A stretch of DNA of 64,000 nucleotides, taken from contig DATEDI010000004.1 of the NCBI GenBank assembly GCA_035281745.1, positions 62,001 through 126,000 on the forward strand, given 5' to 3'. Position numbers and translations under genes: made by a program. The DNA comes from 66-474 sp035281745 (lineage in GTDB: Bacteria; Pseudomonadota; Gammaproteobacteria; Xanthomonadales; Rhodanobacteraceae). The notes beneath the pieces were generated by a model. The model was not told where the DNA came from. It worked only from the letters and a program-made list of their open reading frames with translations, and searched no databases. Below are positions 6,617-16,667 of this stretch, piece after piece; the stretch's first letter is position 1, and every line of letters starts with the position of its first letter.

Positions 6617-8815
6617 ATGCAAGACGATGCAGGAACAAGCGAGTACCACAGCGGCGATTGCGTGATCCGACCGGCCACGCGACGGCTGCTGCGCGACGGC
6701 GTGGAAGTCGAACTGGAAGCCAAGGTGTTCGACCTGATCCTGTTGCTGGTTCGCGACCATGCGCGCGCGCTCGGCAAACAGGAACTGATCGAGAAACTGT
6801 GGGGTCGACGCCCCATCACCGACGCCGCGCTCAGCCAGTTGATCTACAAGGCGCGACGCGCCTGCGGCGATGACGGCGAGCAGCAGCGGTTAATCCGCAC
6901 CATTTACGCGCGTGGCCTGCAGTGGGTTGCGCCGGTGCACTGCGTGGCGGCGGAAGCCGCCGCGAAAGCGGATTCCAGATCCTCTCCGATGGTTGCAGTG
7001 CCGATGCAACCCGCAGCGCCGAATCCGCAATCCGCGGCCGTTCATCCGCACGTGCGCACGCGGCGCTGGTGGCTATCGGCTGCAAGCCTCGCGGCTGTCG
7101 TGGCCATGGCGGCGACGGCGTGGTCGATACTCGCATCGCGCGACGTTCAGCCGGCGAGCAGCCCGCTCAGCATCGCCGTGTTGCCATTCCAGAACCTCTC
7201 CACCGACGAGGGCAACGCCTATTTCGCCGCCGGCATCCAGGACGAAATCCTGACCGAACTCGCGAAGATCAAGGGCCTGAAAGTCATCGCGCGCACCTCG
7301 ACCCGGCAATACGCAAGCCGCCCCGACGACCTTCAGGCCATCGGCCGCCGGCTGGGCGTGACGACACTACTGGAGGGTAGCGTGCAACGGGCCGGCGACG
7401 AGGTCCACATCAACGTGCAGTTGATCGATGCCGCCAGCCGCGCCCACATCTGGGCACACAGTTACAACCGCAACCTGGACGACATCTTCGAGGTCGAGGG
7501 CGAAGTCGCGACGGAGATCGCGCAGGCGCTGGACGCACGCCTGAGCCACCACGAAGCCACGAACCTTGCGGCGCCTCCCACCCGCAATCCCGATGCCTAC
7601 CTGGCTTTCCTCAAGGCCAATCATCTTGCCGACCGCGTGCACGATCTGGGCAACGTCGCCGATCCCGCCGGGCAAGCCGAACAGGCGATCGCGCACTATC
7701 ACGCCGCGGTGGCGCGCGATCCGGGCTTCGCGCTGGCGTGGGCGCAGCTTTCGATCCTCGAGAGCCGGCTGTGGTGGTTCGATATCGACGCTTCGCCAAA
7801 GCACAAGACTGCAGCGGAAGCCGACGCGCGACGGGCCTTCGAGCTGGACCCGAACCTCGCCACGTCGCACATGGCAATCGGCTACGCCGAATACTATTTC
7901 CACCACGATTACGCCAAGGCCCGCGGCCATTTCGAACGTGCCCTCGAGCAGTCTCCCAACAACGTCGACGCCATTGCCGCGCTCGCCTACATCGAGCGTC
8001 GCCAGGGCCAGTGGCCGGCCGCCTTGGCCGGACTGCACCGCGCGATGGAACTCGACAACCAGAACCCGCGTCGCCATTTCGAAGTCGCCGTCACGCTGAC
8101 CGAAATGCGTCGCTACGACGAAGCCGACCAGCAATTGGCCCAGACCCTCGCCCTCGAACCGCACGACTACACCGCGATGGCCTACCGCGTGCGCATGCTG
8201 CTGATCGCGGACAAGCCGGCCGCCGCACGCGAGGCGCTGGCGAGCATCCCGGCCGGCGTCGATCCGCTCGGCGCGGTCAGCGCGCTGCGCTTCGAATCCG
8301 CATGGCTCGCGCACGATCCGCGCGCCGCACTCGCCGCGCTCGACGGCGCTCCGGCATGGGTCATGGACGCCCGGTTCCAGTACACGGTCCCGGTCGAACT
8401 GCTGCGGGGGCGAGCCTTGAGCCGCGTCGGCGACGAGCAGGCCGCGGTCCTCGACTTCGCGCGCGCACGCGACGAACTGCAAGAGGCGCTTGCGAAGCAA
8501 CCCGACTCGCCGACGCTGTGGGGCGCGATGGGGCTCGCACAATCGGGGCTGCACGACGATGCCGCCGCGATCGATGCGGGCCAACACGCAGTGCGGCTTC
8601 TGCCCCTCTCGAAAGACGCCTTTTATGGCACCGTGCACGCGCTGGCGTTGGCCCAGATCTACTGCGCCGCGGGGGATCCCGGACAGGCCGTGAAGCTACT
8701 CCGGACATTGCTTGCGATACCCTCAGGCGGTGCCGTCTCGCGGGCCGTGCTGCGCGCGAACCCCACTTGGGATCCCATCCGCAGGACCCCGGGTTTTGAA
8801 GCGCTCGTGAACTGA
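6617..8815 (+). CDS. CadC-like winged-helix transcriptional regulator with TPR domain
   Basis: A 732-residue membrane-anchored one-component regulator. An OmpR/PhoB-type winged helix covers about residues 12-100 (VFDLILLLVRDHARALGKQE, then SQLIYKARRACGDDG). A single transmembrane segment lies at about 150-170 (WWLSAASLAAVVAMAATAW). Next comes a periplasmic FlgO/TolB-like alpha/beta domain (IAVLPFQNLSTDEGNAYFAA to QLIDAASRAHIWAHSYNR), then many TPR-type helical pairs to the C-terminus. The ATG at 6617 with GGGGTGG upstream is preferred over a GTG three codons earlier. Signal and target genes are unknown; neighbours are a cupin and the envelope operon. Confidence 0.8.
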   Translation: MQDDAGTSEYHSGDCVIRPATRRLLRDGVEVELEAKVFDLILLLVRDHARALGKQELIEKLWGRRPITDAALSQLIYKARRACGDDGEQQRLIRTIYARGLQWVAPVHCVAAEAAAKADSRSSPMVAVPMQPAAPNPQSAAVHPHVRTRRWWLSAASLAAVVAMAATAWSILASRDVQPASSPLSIAVLPFQNLSTDEGNAYFAAGIQDEILTELAKIKGLKVIARTSTRQYASRPDDLQAIGRRLGVTTLLEGSVQRAGDEVHINVQLIDAASRAHIWAHSYNRNLDDIFEVEGEVATEIAQALDARLSHHEATNLAAPPTRNPDAYLAFLKANHLADRVHDLGNVADPAGQAEQAIAHYHAAVARDPGFALAWAQLSILESRLWWFDIDASPKHKTAAEADARRAFELDPNLATSHMAIGYAEYYFHHDYAKARGHFERALEQSPNNVDAIAALAYIERRQGQWPAALAGLHRAMELDNQNPRRHFEVAVTLTEMRRYDEADQQLAQTLALEPHDYTAMAYRVRMLLIADKPAAAREALASIPAGVDPLGAVSALRFESAWLAHDPRAALAALDGAPAWVMDARFQYTVPVELLRGRALSRVGDEQAAVLDFARARDELQEALAKQPDSPTLWGAMGLAQSGLHDDAAAIDAGQHAVRLLPLSKDAFYGTVHALALAQIYCAAGDPGQAVKLLRTLLAIPSGGAVSRAVLRANPTWDPIRRTPGFEALVN

Positions 8816-9183
8816 CGGTTCGGGCACGACTGTCACTTGCCGTTTCCCGGAGCCCGGTGCGGGCGGCGGACGGTCACCATCGCTGCCGACTTCGCCGATT
8901 GAATTGCGCTCCTCCCCGGATCCGCAACCACCCGTCGCGCATCTCGATGTCGCTGCAAATTTAAACGCAGGCCATTGATTCGACGGCAAAGTGAGCTTTC
9001 GTAACGATCTCGTCAGGACGGCTTAAGTGCTTCCTCAAGATCGGTCCGAGTCCCCGTGGTGCAATGCCGCCATGTCGCGCCGACCGGCGGGCGAAAGGAT
9101 TCGCCGTGGGGAATTTTCGGGACCGGGCCGCCATCCGCGCCGGCGGTGCGACATTTCCGACACGACGCTCCGAGGAGACAGCC
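8816..9183. other. Intergenic stretch with no recognised gene
   Basis: About 370 bases between the regulator and the cupin. No convincing open frame, repeat or RNA motif was seen. The AT-richer patch around 8956-9000 (GCAAATTTAAACG) is the most likely place for a promoter of the downstream cupin, but no clear -35/-10 pair is present. Confidence 0.5.
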
Positions 9184-9585
9184 ATGACCGTGCTTGAACG
9201 AGCGGACATCGAAACCTTCAACCTGCCGGGATTGACCCACCAGACGCTGGCCAACCTGCCCCGCGGCACCTACACGATGGAAGTGTGGCGGCAGACCCTC
9301 GCGGCCTGCGCCGTGACGCCATGGCACCGGCATTCCTGCGAAGAGGTGATCGTGGTCCTGTCCGGCCATGGCGAATGCCGGATGCCGGGGCGTACCGAAA
9401 CCTTCGGGCCGGACGCCACGCTGATCGTGGAGTCGGACGCGGTGCATCAACTTGCCAACACCGGTGATGCACCGCTGGAGTTGCTGGCCGTGCTTGGGAT
9501 GACGCCGGTAACCGTGCTGGACGCCGATGGCTACCTGCTGGAACTGCCGTGGGATACGCCGCTGCCGGCCAGTGCCATCGCCTGA
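9184..9585 (+). CDS. Cupin domain protein
   Basis: A 133-residue single-domain cupin. Cupin motif 1 is PWHRHSCEEVIVVLSGHGEC (about 40-59), giving His, His and Glu metal ligands. Motif 2 is around VESDAVHQLANTGDAPLELL (about 82-101), with the second-motif histidine. No signal peptide is seen, so it should be cytoplasmic. GAGGAG lies 8 nt before the ATG. The substrate is unknown; small cupins of this type include dioxygenases, isomerases and sensors. Confidence 0.8.
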   Translation: MTVLERADIETFNLPGLTHQTLANLPRGTYTMEVWRQTLAACAVTPWHRHSCEEVIVVLSGHGECRMPGRTETFGPDATLIVESDAVHQLANTGDAPLELLAVLGMTPVTVLDADGYLLELPWDTPLPASAIA

Positions 9586-9661
9586 CCAAATCTAATGAAA
9601 GATCGCGCAGCCGTGCCTGTCGCCATGCCGCGGCTCGGCATCTTGAAGGGGAGCAGCACAA

Positions 9662-11479
9662 GTGAGAAGCAAGAGGATTCTGATCTTGAGTGCCGCGTCG
9701 GTGCTGTGTTCGTGCAACGCCGTCGCGGCTGCGGGCGATCACGAAACCGGGCTGGCCGCGCAGTTCAAGACTGCAGCCCCGGCGGAGCGTGCCAAGCTCG
9801 CCAGCAACCTGAGCTACCGCAACGACACGCCTGCGATGGTGGCTGCGCTGGTGCCGTTCCTCAAAAGCAGCGATGCGGAACTGCGTGCGGACACGGCCTA
9901 CGTGTTGCGGGGTTTCTACAGCCGCGCACTGGAGCAGGCGGTTCCTGCGCTGCTGCCCGCGCTGAACGGCGATCCGGCATGGCGCGTTCGCGCCAACGCA
10001 GCGTATGCGCTGATGACCATCCCCGAAGGCGCGGGCACGCTCACCGCCTTCGGCAAGTGCACCACGGATCGCGACGAGCGGGTGCGCGCGGCGTGCGCCA
10101 AGGGCCTCGGCACCATCGCCAAGGCGCAGCACGCCGGCGGCAGCCACGTGATATCGCTGCTTGCCACCGACCTCGGCGACGACTCGCGGCTGGTCCGCTA
10201 CGGCGCAGCCACGGCGTTCGCGGAACTCGCGTCGACCGAGCCCGCCGCCATCCATGCGCTGGCTGCGCGCCTCGATGTCGAACCCGATCCTTGGGTCCGC
10301 GGCGCGATCGCGCGAGCCATCGCGGCATCGGGCCCGGCCGCCGAACCGGCGCTGCCGGCGCTGACACGCGCCGTGCTCGATCCGTTGCCGTTGTACACGG
10401 CGAATCAGGTGATCGCCGCGATGGCAGCAATCGGCGCGCCGGCCGTGCCCACGCTCATCGCGACGCTGGGTTATCGGACACCGGCCGCGCGGTACTCGAC
10501 CCGCGCCGCGAACGCCGCGAAAACGTCACTGGTGAAACTCAAGGTGCCGATGACCGCACCGCTGATCGTCGCCCTGCAACGCGGCCCGGCCCAGCAGCGC
10601 ACGTTCGCAGCCGATGTGCTCGGCGAAAAGGGTGCCGAAGCGACCGCCGCGATTCCCGCACTGACTTCAGCACTGAAGGACGACGACACCGGCGTTCGCC
10701 GAGCCGCGGCAAAGTCACTCGGTCAGTTGACGGCTTACGACGGCGCAGCATTGTCTGCACTGCTCGGCGCCCTGGACGACCCCGAAGCGGATGTGCGCGA
10801 GGCTGCGGTCAACGCACTGGATGATGGGCTGGACGGCGCGTTCGTCAGCAACGAGCGAGCAGTGGCGGCGTCCAGGGCAGACAAACCGGTGCCAAAACCG
10901 CTGGATGTCTTGCCTCCCTCGCTGGTTGCGCAGACAGCCAGAGCGCTCGGCGCCCGCCTCGGTGATTCCGATGTCGCGGTCGCCGGCATTGCGGCGCAGG
11001 CCCTCGGGAAAATGGGCCCGCAGGCTGCGCCTGCACTGGGCGCGCTGAAGACGGCGCTGCTTGCGCCGCACGGCGATCATGCGCGCGATGCCGCCGACGC
11101 GCTGGCCGCGATGGGCAGCATCGGCGCGCCGCTCCTGATCGAAGCGGTGCGCACCGGCGCGTCGCCCGCCAACCGAAGCGCCATCGGCATTCGCGGTCGT
11201 GCCGCGGCCGGCTTGGCGACGTTGGGCTGGAACAAGCAACTCGGCGACCACACGGCTGCAGCCGTGGCCGCGCTGATCGACGGACTTTCCGATCCACGCA
11301 GCGACGTGCGCGGCGACGTCGCCGAAGCGCTTGGCAATCTCGGCCATGCGGGTGGGGACGTCACATCGATGAAAGGCACGGTCGTCGCGGCCCTCAAGGA
11401 CGCGATGGCGCGAGAACAAGACGACAACGCCAAACAATCCATGCAACTGGCGATGCGGAACTGGGGAGTGGGTTCGTGA
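9662..11479 (+). CDS. Exported HEAT-repeat protein
   Basis: A 605-residue protein with a signal-peptide-like N-terminus (RILILSAASVLCSCNAVAAA; a cysteine context that might also be lipidated), followed almost entirely by HEAT/PBS-lyase-type repeats of about 30-35 residues. Examples are SSDAELRADTAYVLRGF, DDDTGVRRAAAKSLGQL, DPEADVREAAVNALDDG and DPRSDVRGDVAEALGNL. Such solenoids bind proteins or act as scaffolds. GTG at 9662 has AAGGGGAG 9 nt upstream. It heads a run of four close or overlapping genes and shares a GTGA overlap with the next. Specific function is unknown. Confidence 0.7.
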   Translation: MRSKRILILSAASVLCSCNAVAAAGDHETGLAAQFKTAAPAERAKLASNLSYRNDTPAMVAALVPFLKSSDAELRADTAYVLRGFYSRALEQAVPALLPALNGDPAWRVRANAAYALMTIPEGAGTLTAFGKCTTDRDERVRAACAKGLGTIAKAQHAGGSHVISLLATDLGDDSRLVRYGAATAFAELASTEPAAIHALAARLDVEPDPWVRGAIARAIAASGPAAEPALPALTRAVLDPLPLYTANQVIAAMAAIGAPAVPTLIATLGYRTPAARYSTRAANAAKTSLVKLKVPMTAPLIVALQRGPAQQRTFAADVLGEKGAEATAAIPALTSALKDDDTGVRRAAAKSLGQLTAYDGAALSALLGALDDPEADVREAAVNALDDGLDGAFVSNERAVAASRADKPVPKPLDVLPPSLVAQTARALGARLGDSDVAVAGIAAQALGKMGPQAAPALGALKTALLAPHGDHARDAADALAAMGSIGAPLLIEAVRTGASPANRSAIGIRGRAAAGLATLGWNKQLGDHTAAAVAALIDGLSDPRSDVRGDVAEALGNLGHAGGDVTSMKGTVVAALKDAMAREQDDNAKQSMQLAMRNWGVGS

Positions 11480-12738
11480 GACGTTTCGGACGACGTGCAA
11501 TCGGCAGCGCGATCCTTGCAGCCATCATGATGGCGACGCTGGGACTGGCGTCGTGTTCCGGCAACCACGCGAGCGGCGCCGACAACGACGATTCCGGCGA
11601 AGCCGGTGACGGCGCAGCAAAGGCCACGCTCGACATCACCGCCTCGCTGGATGGTCGCGACGTGACCAGCGACAGCGCCGGGATGATCGCCGACGCGACC
11701 GGCAACTTCGCTGGTGAACTGGAGACGGGTTCCAACGGACTCGAAGCCAAACTCGCGCCCGGCAAGTACAAGGTCCTCGTCACCTATCAGGGCGATTACG
11801 ACGGCATGCCGCCGATGCAGGTAATCGACGTCACGCTAAAGGCCGGCCATACGACCCGGGAAAAAGCCACGCTGGACAAGAGCGTCTCGATGGCGGCGCT
11901 GCAGATGCTGCAGCAGATGTCGCTGCAGGCTGCCCAGGCGGCGATGCACCGGAACGCCGGCGGCGACACGTCATCGGGCGGCATGTTCGGCATGCCCAAA
12001 CATGCGGATCGTGCCCGGCTCGCTGCGTTCGCGACGTGCGCGGGCCTGCCCGCCGATTACTTCGGCAACGCCGGCGACATTCCATCCGGGCAGTTGGACA
12101 ACGAACCCGAACTGGTGTTGCCGACCGTGCCAGCCGTTGCCATGCCCGCAGCGCCGCGCGGCACCCCGATGCGGACGGCGTTCGACACGATGTGGGCCGG
12201 CAATCTGGAAGCCGCGGCCGTGGCCGTGGCCGTCCAAACGACAATGTCCGGGCTGCGCGTGGCGATCGTCTGGGGCGACATGGACCACGCCGGCAAGCTC
12301 GTCGAACACCTCTCGAAATTGCTGCCGCGCATGGCCGCCGCCGGCAAGGCCAGCCGCCTTGCCGAAGCCAAACTGCTGCGCCTTTCAATGGCGCCGCTGC
12401 TGCAGAAGAATCAATCGCCGATGTTCAACGTCGACGATCCGGTCGGCATGCAGCAGGCCTTCGTCGCATGGCAGCAACAGCTGAAGCAGGTCGGCCTGCC
12501 GCCGCAAACCGTGGCGACGCTCAAGCGCGGCGGCTGGACCGACAGGGACATCGCCGCGATGACCGCGAATGCGATCCGTGCGCCGGCAGGACAAGTCGTG
12601 CCGCAGACGATCGTCGACACGGCGGTGGCGGCCGCCACCATCCGGGATGACGAACAGGGCAACGACAAACAGGTCGCAGCCGCCAGCGCCGAACTCGACA
12701 AGCTGCAAAAGGGGGTAACGCGCTGTGGCTCACTCTGA
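11476..12738 (+). CDS. Hypothetical lipoprotein
   Basis: A 420-residue protein with a clear lipobox LGLASC (Cys27) after a hydrophobic stretch, so it is probably attached to the inner or outer membrane. Residues about 50-130 (TLDITASLDGRDVT ... YKVLVTYQGDYDG ... VTLKAGHTTREKATLD) resemble a small beta-sandwich of the carboxypeptidase-regulatory type. The rest is Ala-rich and largely helical, with a Met/Gln-rich part (ALQMLQQMSLQAAQAAM). GTG at 11476 overlaps the HEAT-protein stop. I do not recognise the family. Confidence 0.55.
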   Translation: MRRFGRRAIGSAILAAIMMATLGLASCSGNHASGADNDDSGEAGDGAAKATLDITASLDGRDVTSDSAGMIADATGNFAGELETGSNGLEAKLAPGKYKVLVTYQGDYDGMPPMQVIDVTLKAGHTTREKATLDKSVSMAALQMLQQMSLQAAQAAMHRNAGGDTSSGGMFGMPKHADRARLAAFATCAGLPADYFGNAGDIPSGQLDNEPELVLPTVPAVAMPAAPRGTPMRTAFDTMWAGNLEAAAVAVAVQTTMSGLRVAIVWGDMDHAGKLVEHLSKLLPRMAAAGKASRLAEAKLLRLSMAPLLQKNQSPMFNVDDPVGMQQAFVAWQQQLKQVGLPPQTVATLKRGGWTDRDIAAMTANAIRAPAGQVVPQTIVDTAVAAATIRDDEQGNDKQVAAASAELDKLQKGVTRCGSL

Positions 12739-13594
12739 AGACACCCGACACGCGCGTGTAGATGGATGCGGCGGCCTGCGCAAATGTGCGCTCGCCCTAG
12801 GTACGTGCATCGCTTTGCTGGCCATGCAACCGGCGCTCGCCCAGACCTCGAGTCAGATACAACAGAACACCGCGGACGCCGTCTACAAACTCAACTTCCT
12901 CACCGAGATGGCCGCAGTTGCCCAGGATCCCACGTTGCTGCAACAGCTCAAGCAGCAGATTGCCGAGGAACTGCAGGAGCTCCAGTCCCTGAACTGGCAG
13001 ACCTACCGCCGGTGCGAGGCGATGGAGCATCCGACCCAGGGCAACAGCGGCGACATCTACAAGTGGGCCGAAGAGGAAAAACACCGGAACGAAGCGATGA
13101 AAGACCTCTCCGGCATCTCCAAAATATTCGGTGGTGTGCCGAGCGCGGAGAGCGCGATGGTTTCGGCGCCTGGTGACGAGGCACTCGGTGCCGCCAAGGA
13201 CAACGCGGTCGAAATCGCCAAGGGCCTGGCCGAAGACACCCAGCTCTCGGGGTTGTTCAACAAGCTCGGTCCGGCACTTGCCGCACTGGATGGCGGCACG
13301 CAGCTCTACAACACCTGGCAGGCAGTGAAGCTGGGCAGCGACGTGATCGACCGGCGCAACGCTGCCGATGCGGCATTGACCGATTGCAAGAAACCGCCGG
13401 AGCATCCGGAGCTGGCGCAGGGCACGCCATATTTGCGTCCGTTCCCGCCGGGACCACCGCCGCCACCGCCGCAGCCGCCGTCCAAAAATCCACCACCGCC
13501 GCAAACACCCAACCCGAAACAGCCTCCACAAAAACCGATCCCGCTGGGACAGTTCCTGCAGCAGATGCTGGGTGCGCGCGGGCATGGCGGGTGA
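12725..13594 (+). CDS. Secreted protein with proline-rich C-terminus
   Basis: A 289-residue protein beginning at GTG 12725, inside the end of the lipoprotein gene (14-nt overlap). A signal peptide ends near MQPALAQ (about residue 40). The middle is helical (QQLKQQIAEELQELQSLNWQ; possible short coiled coil). Residues about 238-275 are extremely proline-rich (PPGPPPPPPQPPSKNPPPPQ), as in proteins that span or contact peptidoglycan. The family is unrecognised. It overlaps the next gene by 11 nt, so the four genes are probably translated together. Confidence 0.55.
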   Translation: MAHSEDTRHARVDGCGGLRKCALALGTCIALLAMQPALAQTSSQIQQNTADAVYKLNFLTEMAAVAQDPTLLQQLKQQIAEELQELQSLNWQTYRRCEAMEHPTQGNSGDIYKWAEEEKHRNEAMKDLSGISKIFGGVPSAESAMVSAPGDEALGAAKDNAVEIAKGLAEDTQLSGLFNKLGPALAALDGGTQLYNTWQAVKLGSDVIDRRNAADAALTDCKKPPEHPELAQGTPYLRPFPPGPPPPPPQPPSKNPPPPQTPNPKQPPQKPIPLGQFLQQMLGARGHGG

Positions 13595-15611
13595 ATCAAT
13601 CCAGGCCATCCCCGCAATATCGGTGCGTTCGACAGGCGCTGCGTTTGCCGCGCCGAATCCATGCAGCATTCTGGTTGCGGCTGTCGTTTTTTTCGTGCCG
13701 CTGGTCATCGACCCGTTCGGTTTTCACGCATTCCTGCCGGTCAAGCAGGCGGTACTGCTGTTCGGCAGCGCGCTCGCAGCGCTGATTGCGATCGTGCAGT
13801 ACGCCGAAAAGACGTGGCGAGCGCACGCTGCACAGGCGCGGCAACGATCGGATGCGCGATCCAATGCGTGGCTGATCGGCAGCGTGCTGGCGCTGTGGGC
13901 GTGGGCGCTGGTCGTCACACCACACGCGCTCAACCCGGCACTGCACCTTGGCTTCGGCTGTGCGTGCCTGTCCGCCCACATGGTCGTCTTTTTCGCGGCG
14001 ATGCGCTACGCATGGCAAGCACGCAACACCGATTCGTCGCGAAACTTCGAACTGTTGCTCGGCGCTGTCGCCATCGCAGCCCTGGTGATGGCGGGCCATG
14101 CGGTTCTGCAGGCGGCGAACGCGGATCCGCTCGCCTGGATCGTCGGCAGGCCCGTGCAGGAATCGGGACGCTGGCGGATTTTCACGACCACCGGCAATCC
14201 TGACTGGACCGCCGAATTCATTGCGGCAGCGGCGCCCATCGCCGTGTGGTGGATATCCCGCTTCACGCGTGGCGCTGCGTGGCTATGCCTGCTGTTCGCC
14301 GCCGCCATCCTGCCCACTGGCTCGCGCCTGGGCTTGGCGGGTTTGCTTGTCGGCGCCACGATTTACGCGTGGGCACGTCGACGCGGTCGAGGAGAAAGCC
14401 GCGTTCCGCGAGACTGGATAAACGTTTCCCTTGCCGGCCTGATCACGCTCGGATCGCTGGCGTTGCTTTTGCACAATGATGGCTACGCGGCGGCGTTGCT
14501 GCGATGGAATGATTTCCATTCCGTGCTCGGCCGTTTGCAGTTGTGGCAAGCGTCGCTGCATCTGGTCGCGGCGAAACCGTTGCATGGCTACGGCCTCGAT
14601 CATTTCGCCTTGGTGCTGCCCGACGGCCTCCGAGCCGTGGCGGCGCCACTGGACGCGATCGCACGCAGCCGGATGCCCGACTTGCTGACCGCGCACGCGC
14701 ACAACGATTTCCTTGAAATGGGCGTGGAAACGGGCATTCCCGGCGCGCTTCTGCTGCTCGCGTTGTTCGCGTTGGGATTGCGTTCGGCACGGCGCGCGCT
14801 CGATTCAATTCGATCATCCGCGGCCACGGACCCATCGAACGAACTGCATTCGCCAAACCGCACCCGCGTTGTGACGGCCCCCCCCGCACTCGCTGCTTCG
14901 CTCGGCGTACTTTTCATGCTGGCATTGGCGTCTGCCCCGCTGCATACGCCTGCGACAGCGCTGTTGTTCTGGCTGGTGCTCGGATGCATGGCCGGCTTGG
15001 CGCCGATCGCTGCCACGAATTCGTCTTTTGCAGGGAGTGGTCGCCGCGGGTGGCAACGCGCCGGCAGCGTCGTCGCGATCTGCGCGATGCTTGCGGTCGC
15101 GGGATGGACCGGCCATCGTGCGTTCGCGCTGCTGACCGAAAACCGGCAAGCGGCGGCAGCAGCCGCGCTGGCGGCGGCCGGACAAGCGCGCGAAGCCGAG
15201 CGTCTTTACGGAAGCGCATTGGCACGCGCGCCTTGGGACCACGAAAGCGGTGTTGCCCTCGCCTCATTGTTGATCGACCAGTACCAGCCGGATGCGGCAT
15301 TGCGCGTGCTGGACCGCATCGATGCCTGGTCGCAAAGCCGCGAAAGCTGGTTGGCGCGTACGCGTGCGTGGATGCTCAAGAACGACAATCGCGCGGCGCT
15401 GCGGGTCACGGAATATGCCACGACTGCCGTGCCCGACTTCCTGCGCGCCCAGAGACTGCGTGCGCATCTGGCGGCGCGCCTGGGCAAAACGTCGGAAGCC
15501 AAAACCGCCTTGCATCAGATCCTGCATTCACCGCAACGCTCGCCACGCGCGCGGCGGATCATGTCGGGGGCCGCGCAGGCGTTGGCCGCGCAGGCGCAGG
15601 AAGAATCTTGA
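13584..15611 (+). CDS. O-antigen ligase / Wzy-family membrane protein with TPR-like tail
   Basis: About 675 residues with some 10-12 transmembrane segments up to about residue 510, then a soluble Ala-rich helical region with TPR-like spacing (AREAERLYGSALARAPWDHE). The periplasmic loop HAHNDFLEMGVETGIPG (about 370-386) is the hallmark of the Wzy_C/O-antigen ligase superfamily, which covers WaaL ligases, Wzy polymerases and PglL O-glycosyltransferases. Its activity is likely glycan transfer in the periplasm, but which of these cannot be decided. No glycosyltransferase genes lie nearby. The ATG at 13584 is preferred to a GTG four codons upstream. Confidence 0.75.
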   Translation: MAGESIQAIPAISVRSTGAAFAAPNPCSILVAAVVFFVPLVIDPFGFHAFLPVKQAVLLFGSALAALIAIVQYAEKTWRAHAAQARQRSDARSNAWLIGSVLALWAWALVVTPHALNPALHLGFGCACLSAHMVVFFAAMRYAWQARNTDSSRNFELLLGAVAIAALVMAGHAVLQAANADPLAWIVGRPVQESGRWRIFTTTGNPDWTAEFIAAAAPIAVWWISRFTRGAAWLCLLFAAAILPTGSRLGLAGLLVGATIYAWARRRGRGESRVPRDWINVSLAGLITLGSLALLLHNDGYAAALLRWNDFHSVLGRLQLWQASLHLVAAKPLHGYGLDHFALVLPDGLRAVAAPLDAIARSRMPDLLTAHAHNDFLEMGVETGIPGALLLLALFALGLRSARRALDSIRSSAATDPSNELHSPNRTRVVTAPPALAASLGVLFMLALASAPLHTPATALLFWLVLGCMAGLAPIAATNSSFAGSGRRGWQRAGSVVAICAMLAVAGWTGHRAFALLTENRQAAAAAALAAAGQAREAERLYGSALARAPWDHESGVALASLLIDQYQPDAALRVLDRIDAWSQSRESWLARTRAWMLKNDNRAALRVTEYATTAVPDFLRAQRLRAHLAARLGKTSEAKTALHQILHSPQRSPRARRIMSGAAQALAAQAQEES

Positions 15612-15724
15612 ATCTGCCATTCCGGACGCGACACCGGAACGCCATCTCATTCCGACGCAGCGGCGGGTCGGCCAATCACGCCGCATGACACAATGCGCGA
15701 ATTCCTTTTGCGCATCGTATCTCG

Positions 15725-16597
15725 ATGAAATCGCTTCGACGCTTTTGCTTCGCGCTCGCGTTCACGTTGTCGGCGTGCACGCCCGCGCTGGCCGATCCGG
15801 CGCTGTGGGTAGCGAAAAGCGCGACCGCGACGGTGTACCTGTTCGGCACCGTGCACGTCCTGCCGAAAGACGCCAAGTGGCACTACCCGGCGCTCGACAA
15901 GGCGCTCGCCGACAGCGGCACCTTGTACATGGAAGAGGATGACGACGATCCCGTCGGCATGCAGATGCTGGTATTGCAATACGGCATGGACCTGCAACAT
16001 CCGCTTTCGAAGCAACTGGACGACGCCGATCGCGCACGACTGGATGCGGCCGCCGAGGCCATCGACGTTCCGGGCGGCGCTGCCACGCTGAACGCCATGA
16101 AGCCATGGCTGGCGGCGTTGACGATCACGGTCGCGCCCATCGTCAAGGCCGGCTACGACCCGAAATCCGGCGCCGACAAGCAGCTGCAACGCGCGTTCAA
16201 GGCGGCCGGCAAAACGGTCGATGCGTTCGAGACCGCCGAGCAGCAAATCCAGTATTTCGCCAACCTGCCCTCGGCACTGCAGCTGGACCTGCTGCGCAAC
16301 GTACTCGACGACTACGCCAAGGGCCCCGAGCAGATCAAAGCGCTGATCCGCGCATGGCAATCCGGCGACGTCGACGCCATCGCCAGCAACGTCAATGGCA
16401 GCATGCGCCAACAATATCCCGAACTGTACGAAGTGCTGCTGGTCGACCGCAACAGGAACTTCGCGAAGCAAATCGAAACGCTGCTGAAGGGCGACGGCAC
16501 GATTTTCGTCGCCATCGGCGCCGGCCATCTCGCTGGCCCGGACAGCGTGCAGACGCAGCTCGCAAAGCTCGGCACCGAAACCGAACGCGTGCATTGA
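15725..16597 (+). CDS. TraB/GumN family protein
   Basis: A 290-residue exported protein (signal peptide ending near CTPALAD) with the TraB/GumN pattern: a first strand ATVYLFGTVHVLP (GT-H motif), an acidic MEEDDDD segment after the second strand, and a C-terminal FVAIGAGHLAGPDSVQ with the conserved GxGH. The fold is related to the Tiki/erythromycin-esterase metallohydrolases, but no activity is proven for bacterial members. A standalone gene. Confidence 0.85.
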   Translation: MKSLRRFCFALAFTLSACTPALADPALWVAKSATATVYLFGTVHVLPKDAKWHYPALDKALADSGTLYMEEDDDDPVGMQMLVLQYGMDLQHPLSKQLDDADRARLDAAAEAIDVPGGAATLNAMKPWLAALTITVAPIVKAGYDPKSGADKQLQRAFKAAGKTVDAFETAEQQIQYFANLPSALQLDLLRNVLDDYAKGPEQIKALIRAWQSGDVDAIASNVNGSMRQQYPELYEVLLVDRNRNFAKQIETLLKGDGTIFVAIGAGHLAGPDSVQTQLAKLGTETERVH

Positions 16598-16667
16598 AGC
16601 GCGCGGTCCGCGACAATTCTCCGGATCAAGAACTCAAGTCCCGCCCGAGCCGGGATCAGGGATAGCC

